Positions 5,953-13,820 are shown, counted from the first letter of the stretch. The stretch: 13,934 nucleotides of DNA from Akkermansia sp. (GCA_017555465.1 JAFZGH010000226.1:1-13934); one strand, 5' to 3'. Program-made: numbers and translations. The notes: generated by a model not told the origin, from the sequence alone.

Positions 5953-8919
5953 ATGACCCGCAACACCATACTGGCTCTGGCACTCAGTGGCTGCACGCTC
6001 GGCCTGCTGTCCTCCTGCACTCCGGGAGAAAACAGCACCAGCACCGAGCAGCAAGCCATCCCTGCCATCAAGGTTTTCCCTCTGCTCCACCAGGAAGTTA
6101 CCGACTACGGCGAATGGTTCGGCTACCTGCGCGGCGTGCAGGACACCAACATCCACCCGCATATCTCCGGCTTCCTGATTTCACAGGAATACAAGGAAGG
6201 CACCAGAGTGAAGGCCGGGGATATCCTCTTCCGCATTGACCCCAAGCTTTTTGAAGCGGAGCTTGCGCGCAGCAAAGCCAATCTGCTGGCCGCCCAGGCC
6301 ACCTTGCTCTCGGCAGAAGCAACCGCCCGGAAAGCGGAACTGGACGTGAAACGCTACACGCAGCTGGTGCAGTCCGGCTCTGTTTCCGAAAAAGACCTGA
6401 CAGATGCCCAGCAGACCATGAAAGCAGCCCTGGCTCAGGTTGAGGCCGCCAAAGCCCAGATAGGCCAGCAGGAAGCCGCAGTCAACAAAGCAGAAATCAA
6501 CCTCAATTACAGCGTCATCCGCGCTCCGTACGATGGCATCATCGGTACGGCAAATGTTTCCATTGGTGATCTGGTCAGCCCCGCCACCAACCTGGCCAAC
6601 ATAACCTCCATTGACCCCATCCGGGTTGATTTCTCCGTGAATGGAGACCACCTGCTGAACATTTTCAGCAAGTACGGCAACATCGGCACCAATAATGCAG
6701 ACGCCCCGCCCGCCCCGAAGTTCCAGCTGCTCATGGAAGATGGGCAGGAGTTGCCGCACCAGGGCACTCTCGTTGCCATGGACAGCGTACTCACGCCCTC
6801 CGGTCTGGTGAATGTGCAGGGCGTCATCCCGAACCCCGACAATGTACTGCGCGGCGGCATGCCGGTGCGCGTCAGAATTCCCCTGGACACGGGCAAGGCC
6901 ATGCTGGTTCCCAAGGCTGCCATCCGTAACGTTCTGCTCAACAATTTCATTCTGGTGGTTGACAAGGAGAACGTGCCGCACATGGTGCCGGTACACCTGG
7001 GCGGAGAATACAGCATCCGCGTGGAGGAGGAAAATGGCTACCACTCCACGCAGACCATGGTATCCGTCAAGGATTACGGTTCCATCTCACTGACAGAAAA
7101 GCTCAAAGAGCTGGGCTACGAGAACCCGGCAGATGCCCCCGTGGTGACTGATGCAGAAAACGGCATTCTTGCAGTGAACATCTCCTCTGCCAACAGCCGC
7201 CTGCCCAAGGGAGAAAAACCTGCCACCATCAAGACTACTGCTTTCACCTTCAAGCCCGCGCCGAATCCCGCGCTGGCAGCAGCCGCTCAGGGTGCTGATG
7301 GCGCAAGCACCCCCGCCAACCCGGATGCAAAGCCCACCCTGCCGCCCTTCCCCGTCAAAATCAGCAACATGCTGCAGCAGGATGTCTCCGAAACAAGCAC
7401 ATGGTTCGGGTCTCTGCGCGGCGTGGATGAAACAGACATCCGCCCGCAGGTGAGCGGATTCCTGCTCCAGCAGCATTTCAAGGATGGCGCCATGGTCAAG
7501 AAGGGTGATTTACTTTTCACCATTGACCCTGCCCCCTACCAGGCCACGCTGGATGAAGCCCGCGCCAACCTGGCCGCAGCCCGCGCGGCCCGCGAGCAGG
7601 CAGACGCCCAGCTCACCATGAGCCGCCAGACGCTGGACCGCTACCTCAAGCTGCGTGAAGCCACGCCCGGTGCCGTGTCTGACAAAGTGGTGACCGACAG
7701 TGAAACGCTGGTTACCACGAACGAAGCCGCCGTGCGCAAGGCGGAAGCCGCCATTGCCCAGATGCAGGCAGCCGTGCTGCAGGCAGAAATCAACCTGAGC
7801 TACACCACCATTGAAGCCCCCTTCGATGGCCGCATCGGCATCCACAAACCCTCTATCGGTGCCCTCGTGAGCCCGTCTGACCCGGAACCGCTGGTCACGC
7901 TTTCCTCCGTCAATCCCATGCGGGTGGATTTCGGCATGAGCGGCCGCGGCGCCATGCAGGGCTTCTCGAACCACCGCGTGCGCAAGGCCAACCCGGACAA
8001 GGCACACAAGCAGGAGTTCGATATCATCCTTGACGATAATACACTCTATGCCAAGAAGGGCTATATTGTCACGGCTAATAACACACTGAGTACCAGCACC
8101 GGCACTCTGGAGGTGGTGGGGCACGTGGAGAATGAGCATGCCATGCTGCGCAGCGGCATGGCCGTGACCGTGCGTGCCCAGCGGGAGCCCATCCCCAACG
8201 CATGCCTTGTGCCAGCACGCGCCCCGCTCAACGCCAACGGAATGGATCTGATTGTCCTTCTCAAGCCGGATAACTCCCCGCAGATGCTCCCCATCACCAA
8301 GGGGCCGATCATCAACCTGAAGCGCGACAATGGCGCTGGGGTGGATTATGTGCAGCCCATGCAGGTCATTGAGCCCGACCGCACCGTCATCACCGGCACT
8401 CTGCTGGCAAAAACCCAGGCTCCGAATCTGGAATCCATCATCCTGGGCGGAGCCAAGGTCAAGACCTGGGGGGAACTCATTCTCAAACAGGCCGGGGTCT
8501 CCAGCTTCCGGGAGCTCCTGGAAAAGCAGGCCGGGCATGCCCTGCCGGAATCCGACCTGCAGGCTGCAGGCGTGAGCGACTGGGGCGAGCTTCTGCTGCG
8601 CCAGAAAGCCGCTCCCGATTTCCGCACACTGGTACTGCGCGAAGCCGGCGCCAAGGATGAGCTCGACCTCATTGCCCTGGGTGAAGGCTGCAAATCACTC
8701 ATGGAAATGGTGCTCAAGCAAATGGGCTTTGCTCAGGTGACCGATGTCCCCGTCATTGTGGAAGGCTCTATCATGGCCGCCCAGGCCTATGCAGCCAACG
8801 AAGCCGCCAAAGCCCCGGTCAACAAGCTTACCCCGCAGCCCTTCATCTATGTACCGACCAGGACTGTGACCCCCTCTGTCACCGCAGAACCGGTCAAGGA
8901 AGTTCCCCAGTACGAATAA
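5953..8919 (+). CDS. Fused double periplasmic adaptor (two MFP/HlyD units) of an RND efflux pump
   Basis: The 988-residue protein is more than twice the usual adaptor length (AcrA about 400). It starts with a lipoprotein signal: LSSC (19-22) gives Cys22 as the likely lipidation site, with LSGC (11-14) as an alternative. Unit 1 (about 37-350) and unit 2 (about 466-784) each contain the whole adaptor order. First is the beta-barrel/lipoyl entry (EWFGYLRG 54-61; TWFGSLRG 483-490) and the lipoyl half (ISGFL...VKAGDILFRIDP 71-97; VSGFL...VKKGDLLFTIDP 500-526). An alpha-helical hairpin follows (98-182; 527-612), then the second lipoyl half (APYDGIIG 191-198; APFDGRIG 622-629), the barrel (IRVDF 223-227; MRVDF 656-660) and the GGMPVRV/RSGMAVTV end. 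A roughly 115-residue Ala/Pro-rich linker joins them. Residues 834-930 form short helical repeats and the last 40 residues are Pro/Thr/Val-rich. It pairs with the RND permease 30 bases downstream. Adaptors bridge the permease to an outer membrane channel. Confidence 0.93.
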   Translation: MTRNTILALALSGCTLGLLSSCTPGENSTSTEQQAIPAIKVFPLLHQEVTDYGEWFGYLRGVQDTNIHPHISGFLISQEYKEGTRVKAGDILFRIDPKLFEAELARSKANLLAAQATLLSAEATARKAELDVKRYTQLVQSGSVSEKDLTDAQQTMKAALAQVEAAKAQIGQQEAAVNKAEINLNYSVIRAPYDGIIGTANVSIGDLVSPATNLANITSIDPIRVDFSVNGDHLLNIFSKYGNIGTNNADAPPAPKFQLLMEDGQELPHQGTLVAMDSVLTPSGLVNVQGVIPNPDNVLRGGMPVRVRIPLDTGKAMLVPKAAIRNVLLNNFILVVDKENVPHMVPVHLGGEYSIRVEEENGYHSTQTMVSVKDYGSISLTEKLKELGYENPADAPVVTDAENGILAVNISSANSRLPKGEKPATIKTTAFTFKPAPNPALAAAAQGADGASTPANPDAKPTLPPFPVKISNMLQQDVSETSTWFGSLRGVDETDIRPQVSGFLLQQHFKDGAMVKKGDLLFTIDPAPYQATLDEARANLAAARAAREQADAQLTMSRQTLDRYLKLREATPGAVSDKVVTDSETLVTTNEAAVRKAEAAIAQMQAAVLQAEINLSYTTIEAPFDGRIGIHKPSIGALVSPSDPEPLVTLSSVNPMRVDFGMSGRGAMQGFSNHRVRKANPDKAHKQEFDIILDDNTLYAKKGYIVTANNTLSTSTGTLEVVGHVENEHAMLRSGMAVTVRAQREPIPNACLVPARAPLNANGMDLIVLLKPDNSPQMLPITKGPIINLKRDNGAGVDYVQPMQVIEPDRTVITGTLLAKTQAPNLESIILGGAKVKTWGELILKQAGVSSFRELLEKQAGHALPESDLQAAGVSDWGELLLRQKAAPDFRTLVLREAGAKDELDLIALGEGCKSLMEMVLKQMGFAQVTDVPVIVEGSIMAAQAYAANEAAKAPVNKLTPQPFIYVPTRTVTPSVTAEPVKEVPQYE
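6061..7002 (+). repeat. Adaptor unit 1 of the in-gene tandem duplication
   Basis: Residues 37-350 of the adaptor align end to end with residues 466-784 at a constant offset of 429 residues (1287 bases) through the barrel and lipoyl regions. Shared landmarks are FG-LRGV-(D/E)T-I-P, AEINL-Y, and SIG-LVSP. The helical hairpin tip carries the spaced residues Arg134, Leu138 and Ser145, the same 4- and 7-residue spacing as the RLS motif that contacts the outer membrane channel in AcrA/MexA-type adaptors. Confidence 0.9.
7348..8304 (+). repeat. Adaptor unit 2 of the in-gene tandem duplication
   Basis: This second copy (residues 466-784) is homologous to unit 1 but clearly diverged in protein and DNA, so the duplication is old rather than an assembly artefact. 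At the hairpin tip Arg563 and Leu567 are kept, but the serine follows after nine residues (Ser576) because of a two-residue longer turn containing TPGAVS. The lipoyl signature APFDGRIG is closer to the family norm than the APYDGIIG of unit 1. Confidence 0.9.
8452..8742 (+). repeat. Short helical repeats at the adaptor C-terminus
   Basis: Residues 834-930 of the adaptor contain about five copies of an 18-20-residue helical unit with the core pattern (W/F/L)-x-E-L-(L/I)-L-(K/R)-(Q/E)-x-G. Examples are TWGELILKQAG (838-848), SFRELLEKQAG (851-861), DWGELLLRQKA (876-886), DFRTLVLREAG (889-899) and SLMEMVLKQMG (915-925). They pair into two roughly 37-residue blocks plus a half block. Typical RND adaptors have no such domain. 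I cannot assign it to a known repeat family. Confidence 0.7.
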
Positions 8920-8949
8920 ACAGCCCCATTTCAACCTTCTTTCTGAATT

Positions 8950-11900
8950 ATGTCTCCGTTTTTCATTAAGCATCCCATCATTGCCGGCGTTATTGCAGTG
9001 GTAACCACCCTGCTGGGTCTCATCAGCATGGTGGCTCTGCCCATTGCCCAGTACCCGGACATCGCGCCCGTGACCATCGCCATGAGCGCAGCCTACCCCG
9101 GTGCCAACGCCACCGAGGTGGCAGAATCCGTGGCAACCCCCATTGAGCTGCAGCTTTCCGGCGTGGAGAAGATGGACTACATGAACTCCACCTCCTCCAA
9201 CAATGGCGCATGCAGCATCAACGTTGTCTTTGAGCCGGGTTCCAGCCCCAACACCGACCAGCAGAACACCTATATGCGATACAGCCAGGCCACCAGCCAG
9301 CTGCCCAACATGGTATCGCAGATGGGTATCACCATCAAGCAGAGTGGTGCACTGCCGCTCATGCTCTACGCGCTGGATTCCCCGCAGGGATTCTTTGAGC
9401 CGGTGAGTCTGACTGGCTATGCATTCCTGAACCTGGTGGACCCGCTCAAGCGCGTGGAAGGCGTGGGCGACGTGCAGGTATTCGGCGCCCGATTCGCCGT
9501 CCGCATCTGGCTGGATACCGACAAAATGGCCCAGAAAGGCATCTCCGTAAGCGAGGTATACAAGGCCATCAGCGACCAGAACGCCATCAACCCCGGCGGT
9601 GCCGTGGGCGCAGAACCCATGCCCGATGGTCAAGAATTCACCTACACGATCCGCAACCAGGGTCGCATGACCTCTGTGGAGCAGTTCAACTCCATCATCG
9701 TGCGCCAGAAAGGCACCCAGGCTGTTTATCTGAAAGACATTGCCCAGATTGAGCTGGGGTCTCAGAGCTACTCCATGGCCAGCCGTATCAATGGCAATCC
9801 CGGCACAGCTATTGCCATCTACCAGGCCGCCGGTTCCAACGCTATCGAAACCGTCAACAACGTGAAGGCGCTGCTGGAAGAGAAAGCCAAGGTCATGCCG
9901 GAAGGCATGCGCGGTTTCGTGGCACTCGATACCACCACCACTGTGCGCGACTCCATTTCCGAAATTGCGCACACGCTGTTTGAGGCCATGGTGCTGGTGG
10001 CACTTGTCGTATTCGTCTTCCTGCAAGGCTGGCGCGCCACACTCATTCCGCTCATTGCCGTGCCGGTATCGCTGGTAACCACCTTCATCTTCTTCCCCAT
10101 GCTGGGCTTCACGCTCAACACCATCTGCCTGCTCGGCATGGTGCTGGCCATCGGCCTCGTGGTGGACGATGCCATCGTGGTGGTGGAAGCCGTGGAAGCG
10201 CACATGGAAAACGGCATGAATCCGCGCCAGGCCACCTTTGCAGCCATGAAGGAAGTAAGTGGCCCGGTAGTAGCCATTGCCCTGGTGCTGGCCGCCGTAT
10301 TCCTGCCCACCGCCCTGCTGCCGGGTATCACGGGTACACTGTTCCAGCAATTTGCGGTCACCATTGCCGTATCCATGCTGATATCAGCATTCAACGCCCT
10401 CACGCTCTCCCCGGCGTTGTCCGCCCTCATGCTGCAGCCCAAGAAGGAGCACCGCTCCCTGCTTACGCCGCTCTACAACCTCTTCAACCGCTGCTATGAC
10501 GCCGTGGCTGATAAGTTCTCGGATGCCTGCCACTGGCTCTGCAAGCACCTCACCTTCTCCATGGCGCTGCTGGCCGGCATCACCGCCTGTGTCATCCCCG
10601 TCTCCCAACGCGTGCCCGGAGGGTTCCTCCCGGCAGAAGACCAGGGCTTCCTCATCGGCGGCGTTATCATGAAACCCGGTGTCTCCCTGCAACGCCTCAC
10701 CGAGCAGGTGAAACCGGTGGAGAAAGTACTGCTGGAAGAACCAACCACCGACTTCGCCGTATCCATCATCGGCATGAACCTCGTCATCGGGGTGCAGACC
10801 ACCAACGCCCTCTCCTTCTTCTGCTGTCTCAAACCCTATGCAGAACGCCCCGTCATGGAAAATGGAGAAATCCCCACCGCAAACGATGTGCAGAAGCGCG
10901 TGCAGGCCAAGCTGGCTATGTGCGGGGTGGATGGCGTCAGCTTCCTGGTGAGCCCGCCCGCCATTCCCGGCGTAGGCGTGGGTAATGATATTTCCATCGC
11001 ACTGGAAGACCTGGACGGCCAGGGCGTAGGCCCGCTGTATGAACAGGCTCAGAAACTGGAAAAGGCACTCATGGCCCACCCGGCCATCGCCAAGGCCTCC
11101 GACATGATGCTGCCGCAGGTGCCGCAGAAGAGCATCTCCATCGACAAGGAAAAATGCCTGGCCCAGGGCGTGGATTACTCTGCAGCCAACCAGCTGCTCC
11201 AGTGCTTCAACGGCTCCAGCTTCGTGAACTACTTCACGCAGTTCGGCCAGCAGTGGCAGGTGTACATGCAGGCAGCCGGCGTCAGCCGCGCCAACACCGA
11301 GCAGATTGCCAACTTCTATGTGAGCAACGCCAAGGGCGATTCTGTCCCCCTGAGCACACTGGTAACCATCAAGGACATCGCCGATACCGAATTCGTATGG
11401 CGCAACAACAACTACAACGCCGCCAAGATTTCGGTGACCCCGAAGGAGGGCTACTCCTCCGCCCAGGCCATGGCAGCCGTGGAAGAAGTATTCCAGAAGA
11501 CCATGGACACCACCAAGTTTGCCATGGAATATGTGGACATGAGCTTCCAGGAAAAGAAAGTTCAGGACGGCCTTGGTCTGGGGTCCATCTTTGCCCTCTC
11601 TGCCGTGTTCGCATTCCTCATCATGGCGGCACTGTATGAGAAATGGACGCTGCCCATCGCCATCTTCATGACTGTACCCATCGCGGTGCTCGGCGCATTC
11701 CTGGGTCTGCTCTGGACCGGGCTTGACCTCAACATGTATGCCCAGATCGGCCTGGTGATGCTGGTGGGTCTGGCCGCCAAGAACGCCATTCTCATCGTGG
11801 AATTCGCCGTGCTGCAGATGGAACGCGGGCAGGAGCTCATCGAAGCCGCCGTGACCGCCGCCCGCATGCGTCTGCGCCCGATTCTCATGACCTCCTTTGC

Positions 11901-12150
11901 CTTCATTCTGGGCTGCGTACCGCTGGTCACAGCTGAGGGCTCCGGCGCCCTCGCCCGCAATTCCATCGGCGTGGTGGTGGTGATTGGCATGAGCATCGCC
12001 ACCGCACTGGGTGTCTTCTTCATTCCCTGCTCCTTCGTTTTCATCATGAAGCTGTTCCGCTCTAAAATCACAGCCGGACACCACGGTGAAGACCCGGATG
12101 AAGCATCGGCCTACGCCATGCTCGAGGCGCAGGAAAAGGAATCCACCTGA
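8950..12150 (+). CDS. RND efflux transporter permease, HAE1 (AcrB) family
   Basis: This 1066-residue inner-membrane pump exchanges protons for substrates taken from the periplasm or membrane and passes them to an outer membrane channel. About twelve membrane helices are visible: one near 10-30, five more between 343 and 490, one at 535-552 and five between 877 and 1030. Two large periplasmic loops (31-342, 553-876) have porter-domain signatures such as AYPGA (48-52), GVGDVQVFGA (171-180) and VPGGFLPAEDQG (555-566). The proton-relay residues are present: Asp406-Asp407 in GLVVDDAIVVVE and Lys944 in AAKNAILIVEFA, matching AcrB Asp407/Asp408/Lys940. The length matches AcrB (1049) plus a short acidic C-terminal tail. 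Substrates cannot be read from sequence; the HAE1 class covers drugs, dyes, detergents and bile salts. It follows the double adaptor directly, with no outer membrane factor gene nearby. Confidence 0.96.
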   Translation: MSPFFIKHPIIAGVIAVVTTLLGLISMVALPIAQYPDIAPVTIAMSAAYPGANATEVAESVATPIELQLSGVEKMDYMNSTSSNNGACSINVVFEPGSSPNTDQQNTYMRYSQATSQLPNMVSQMGITIKQSGALPLMLYALDSPQGFFEPVSLTGYAFLNLVDPLKRVEGVGDVQVFGARFAVRIWLDTDKMAQKGISVSEVYKAISDQNAINPGGAVGAEPMPDGQEFTYTIRNQGRMTSVEQFNSIIVRQKGTQAVYLKDIAQIELGSQSYSMASRINGNPGTAIAIYQAAGSNAIETVNNVKALLEEKAKVMPEGMRGFVALDTTTTVRDSISEIAHTLFEAMVLVALVVFVFLQGWRATLIPLIAVPVSLVTTFIFFPMLGFTLNTICLLGMVLAIGLVVDDAIVVVEAVEAHMENGMNPRQATFAAMKEVSGPVVAIALVLAAVFLPTALLPGITGTLFQQFAVTIAVSMLISAFNALTLSPALSALMLQPKKEHRSLLTPLYNLFNRCYDAVADKFSDACHWLCKHLTFSMALLAGITACVIPVSQRVPGGFLPAEDQGFLIGGVIMKPGVSLQRLTEQVKPVEKVLLEEPTTDFAVSIIGMNLVIGVQTTNALSFFCCLKPYAERPVMENGEIPTANDVQKRVQAKLAMCGVDGVSFLVSPPAIPGVGVGNDISIALEDLDGQGVGPLYEQAQKLEKALMAHPAIAKASDMMLPQVPQKSISIDKEKCLAQGVDYSAANQLLQCFNGSSFVNYFTQFGQQWQVYMQAAGVSRANTEQIANFYVSNAKGDSVPLSTLVTIKDIADTEFVWRNNNYNAAKISVTPKEGYSSAQAMAAVEEVFQKTMDTTKFAMEYVDMSFQEKKVQDGLGLGSIFALSAVFAFLIMAALYEKWTLPIAIFMTVPIAVLGAFLGLLWTGLDLNMYAQIGLVMLVGLAAKNAILIVEFAVLQMERGQELIEAAVTAARMRLRPILMTSFAFILGCVPLVTAEGSGALARNSIGVVVVIGMSIATALGVFFIPCSFVFIMKLFRSKITAGHHGEDPDEASAYAMLEAQEKEST

Positions 12151-12169
12151 CCATTCAAAACATTCCCAT

Positions 12170-12202
12170 TTACCGGTCATAAGCACCCCTTATGGCCGGT
12201 AA
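12170..12202 (+). terminator. Terminator hairpin of the pump operon
   Basis: TTACCGGTCATAAG (12170-12183) pairs with CTTATGGCCGGTAA (12189-12202) around a five-base loop. All 14 pairs form, with a single G-U wobble. Only a weak T-rich stretch follows (TCTTATCC), so termination may be incomplete. It lies 19 bases after the permease stop and 32 bases before the next start. As a near-palindrome it could instead be an operator for the glycosyltransferase gene, though its hairpin form favours a terminator. Confidence 0.6.
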
Positions 12203-12234
12203 TCTTATCCACCTCTCTCCCATACCATTTACAT

Positions 12235-13755
12235 ATGACCAGTTCTTCCCGTTTTAACTCGAAAACTACAGCCGCCATATTAGTTTTCATCATCCTGGCC
12301 GTGCTCAGCATCAGCAATCACAGCATCTGGCTGGATGAAGGCGTGCGCCTGTACTACTCCAACATCAGCATTGCAGATGGTTGGTTTGAACAGCAATGGG
12401 GTATCATGCAGGTCGGGCTTGCGAATATGCAATACGCATGGAGCTACCTGTTCGGGAATTCGGAAATGGCATACAGAAGCCTGAATTTGCCATTCCTTTT
12501 CATTGCTGGTATCTACTTTTGCCGCATCCTGAAAAACTTTTCACTTTCTCCATACTGGGCACTGCTTCTGGTCATACACCCCCTCCCTGTGTACTACATG
12601 AACGATGCCGGGCCCTACATTCCTCTTCTTACCGCAGCCTGCGCACTATACTACTACTGTTTTTGCGCAGCAAACCGCTATTCGTGGCTCAACCTCTTCT
12701 GCATCTTTGCCTGGTTCCTGTTCGGTTATCTGACGCACTTCATCTTTGGATTTTTCGGGGTGATATATGCCTGTTCCTTTGTCCACAGCGCCTGCAAAAC
12801 CAGAAGCAAGTCTCTCATCTGCCGGGAAATCATCGTCGCGCTCCTTTTTGCACCGTTGTTCCTGTACGTGACATACAAATATGCAGGGCTTATGATTAAT
12901 GGTGCAGAGCGAGGCTGGTCCAGCCCCGGCATCTTCAATCTCGGCTATGCAGCATACTGTTTCTCCGGTTTAGCCGGGCTGGGGTTGCCCCGCAACGAGA
13001 TGCGGCACCACAGTTTCTATCTCATCAACCCGCTGATGCTGCTTGGCGCCGGCGTATGCATTGCCGGCCTGGCCGGGATTTGCCTCTTCCAAATCAAACA
13101 GGCATGGCAATTCCTGAAAAAGCCCGCCGCCATATCGGCCATTGCCGGTCTACTGGTATTCTGCGTAGCTGTCTACATCCAGAACTTCCAGTTCTGGGAA
13201 CGCCACATCATCTTTATTTTCCCCATCTGCCTTGTCTTATTTGCCGCTCTCATGCAGCAGGCTTGGCATCACCGCATCAAATGGCTCAACCGCTCGCTGG
13301 TTGCTATCATCCTTGCCTCGTGGATAGTATCTTCCTTTAATCTGAGATTTGTGGAAAAATACCGCAAGGACGACTACAAAGGCGCTCTCTCCTATCTGAA
13401 GAGCAACGCTGTCGGCTATCAATATCCGGTTCTGGCACAAGGCGATACGTATGTATTCGACTATTACGGCATTCACCGCTCATATACCCCTGATATTCCA
13501 CCCGCACGAAACACTATTCTGCACATCGATGCATTAGATGAAGCCTCCCTGATTAAAATTGTCAACGTGCTATCCTCGCGGAATCCGAAACTCTGCCTCG
13601 TTCTGCACGAAAAAAACACACGTACGCCCCGGCTTTATAAAGCGCCGGAACTCATCTTTGGAAATCATGGATTCACCATCCAATCGTGCGATGATTACAA
13701 CACCTTCAAAATACTGATTCTGGAAAAAGGAGGTTTCAATCCCCTGTTCTTCTGA
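12235..13755 (+). CDS. GT-C-type membrane glycosyltransferase (ArnT/PMT-like)
   Basis: The 506-residue protein has roughly ten hydrophobic segments between residues 12 and 370 and a soluble C-terminal domain (371-506). The first extracytoplasmic loop starts with IWLDEG (31-36). An acidic pair Asp34-Glu35 right after the first helix is the hallmark of GT-C enzymes that use polyprenyl-phosphate sugars (ArnT, PMT, GT39/GT83-like). Near the last helices is FWERHIIFIFP (320-330), matching the 'ERY..P..P' motif of such proteins, and then KDDYKGALSYLK (378-389), which resembles the 'DWRGAA.YL' opening of their periplasmic domain. The substrate is unknown: O-antigen, lipid A, capsule or protein glycosylation are all possible. 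The sequence looks more AT-rich than the pump genes, which may reflect a different history. It is probably a separate unit between two hairpins; no clear promoter or Shine-Dalgarno sequence is seen. Confidence 0.75.
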   Translation: MTSSSRFNSKTTAAILVFIILAVLSISNHSIWLDEGVRLYYSNISIADGWFEQQWGIMQVGLANMQYAWSYLFGNSEMAYRSLNLPFLFIAGIYFCRILKNFSLSPYWALLLVIHPLPVYYMNDAGPYIPLLTAACALYYYCFCAANRYSWLNLFCIFAWFLFGYLTHFIFGFFGVIYACSFVHSACKTRSKSLICREIIVALLFAPLFLYVTYKYAGLMINGAERGWSSPGIFNLGYAAYCFSGLAGLGLPRNEMRHHSFYLINPLMLLGAGVCIAGLAGICLFQIKQAWQFLKKPAAISAIAGLLVFCVAVYIQNFQFWERHIIFIFPICLVLFAALMQQAWHHRIKWLNRSLVAIILASWIVSSFNLRFVEKYRKDDYKGALSYLKSNAVGYQYPVLAQGDTYVFDYYGIHRSYTPDIPPARNTILHIDALDEASLIKIVNVLSSRNPKLCLVLHEKNTRTPRLYKAPELIFGNHGFTIQSCDDYNTFKILILEKGGFNPLFF

Positions 13756-13799
13756 AACAAAGCACCCCGCCAGCAAAACTGGCGGGGTGCTTTGTTTCA
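13753..13799. terminator. Strong bidirectional terminator overlapping a stop codon
   Basis: A perfect 21-bp inverted repeat (13753-13773 and 13779-13799) has a five-base loop, CAAAA. The left arm begins with the TGA stop codon of the glycosyltransferase gene. The GC-rich upper stem (CACCCCGCCAG/CTGGCGGGGTG) rests on an AT-rich lower stem, so each direction ends in CTTTGTTT-like U-rich RNA. It separates two converging genes and should serve both. Confidence 0.88.
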
Positions 13800-13820
13800 A
13801 TTCAGGAAATGAACAGAGGC

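Noticed and set aside
7510..8538. Antisense open frame of 342 codons opposite adaptor unit 2
   Set aside because: It mirrors the codon bias of the adaptor and has no recognisable domain.
5953..8919. Double adaptor as a sequencing or assembly duplication
   Set aside because: The two units differ at many positions in DNA and protein, differ in tip length and have different tails, so this is an old genuine duplication.
8695..10350. Antisense open frame of 551 codons opposite the adaptor end and permease start
   Set aside because: It has the same His/Gly/Gln-rich shadow composition and crosses the junction of two well-supported genes.
10384..12186. Long antisense open frame of 600 codons opposite the RND permease
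   Set aside because: Its predicted product is a low-complexity mix rich in His, Gly, Cys and Gln with no motif or membrane pattern. The permease frame is unambiguous, and GC-rich codons on one strand commonly leave such antisense frames.
12203..12234. Possible leaderless promoter before the glycosyltransferase gene (TACCAT at 12223-12228)
   Set aside because: The -10-like box is placed for a leaderless start, but no acceptable -35 box lies 16-18 bases upstream, so I did not annotate it.
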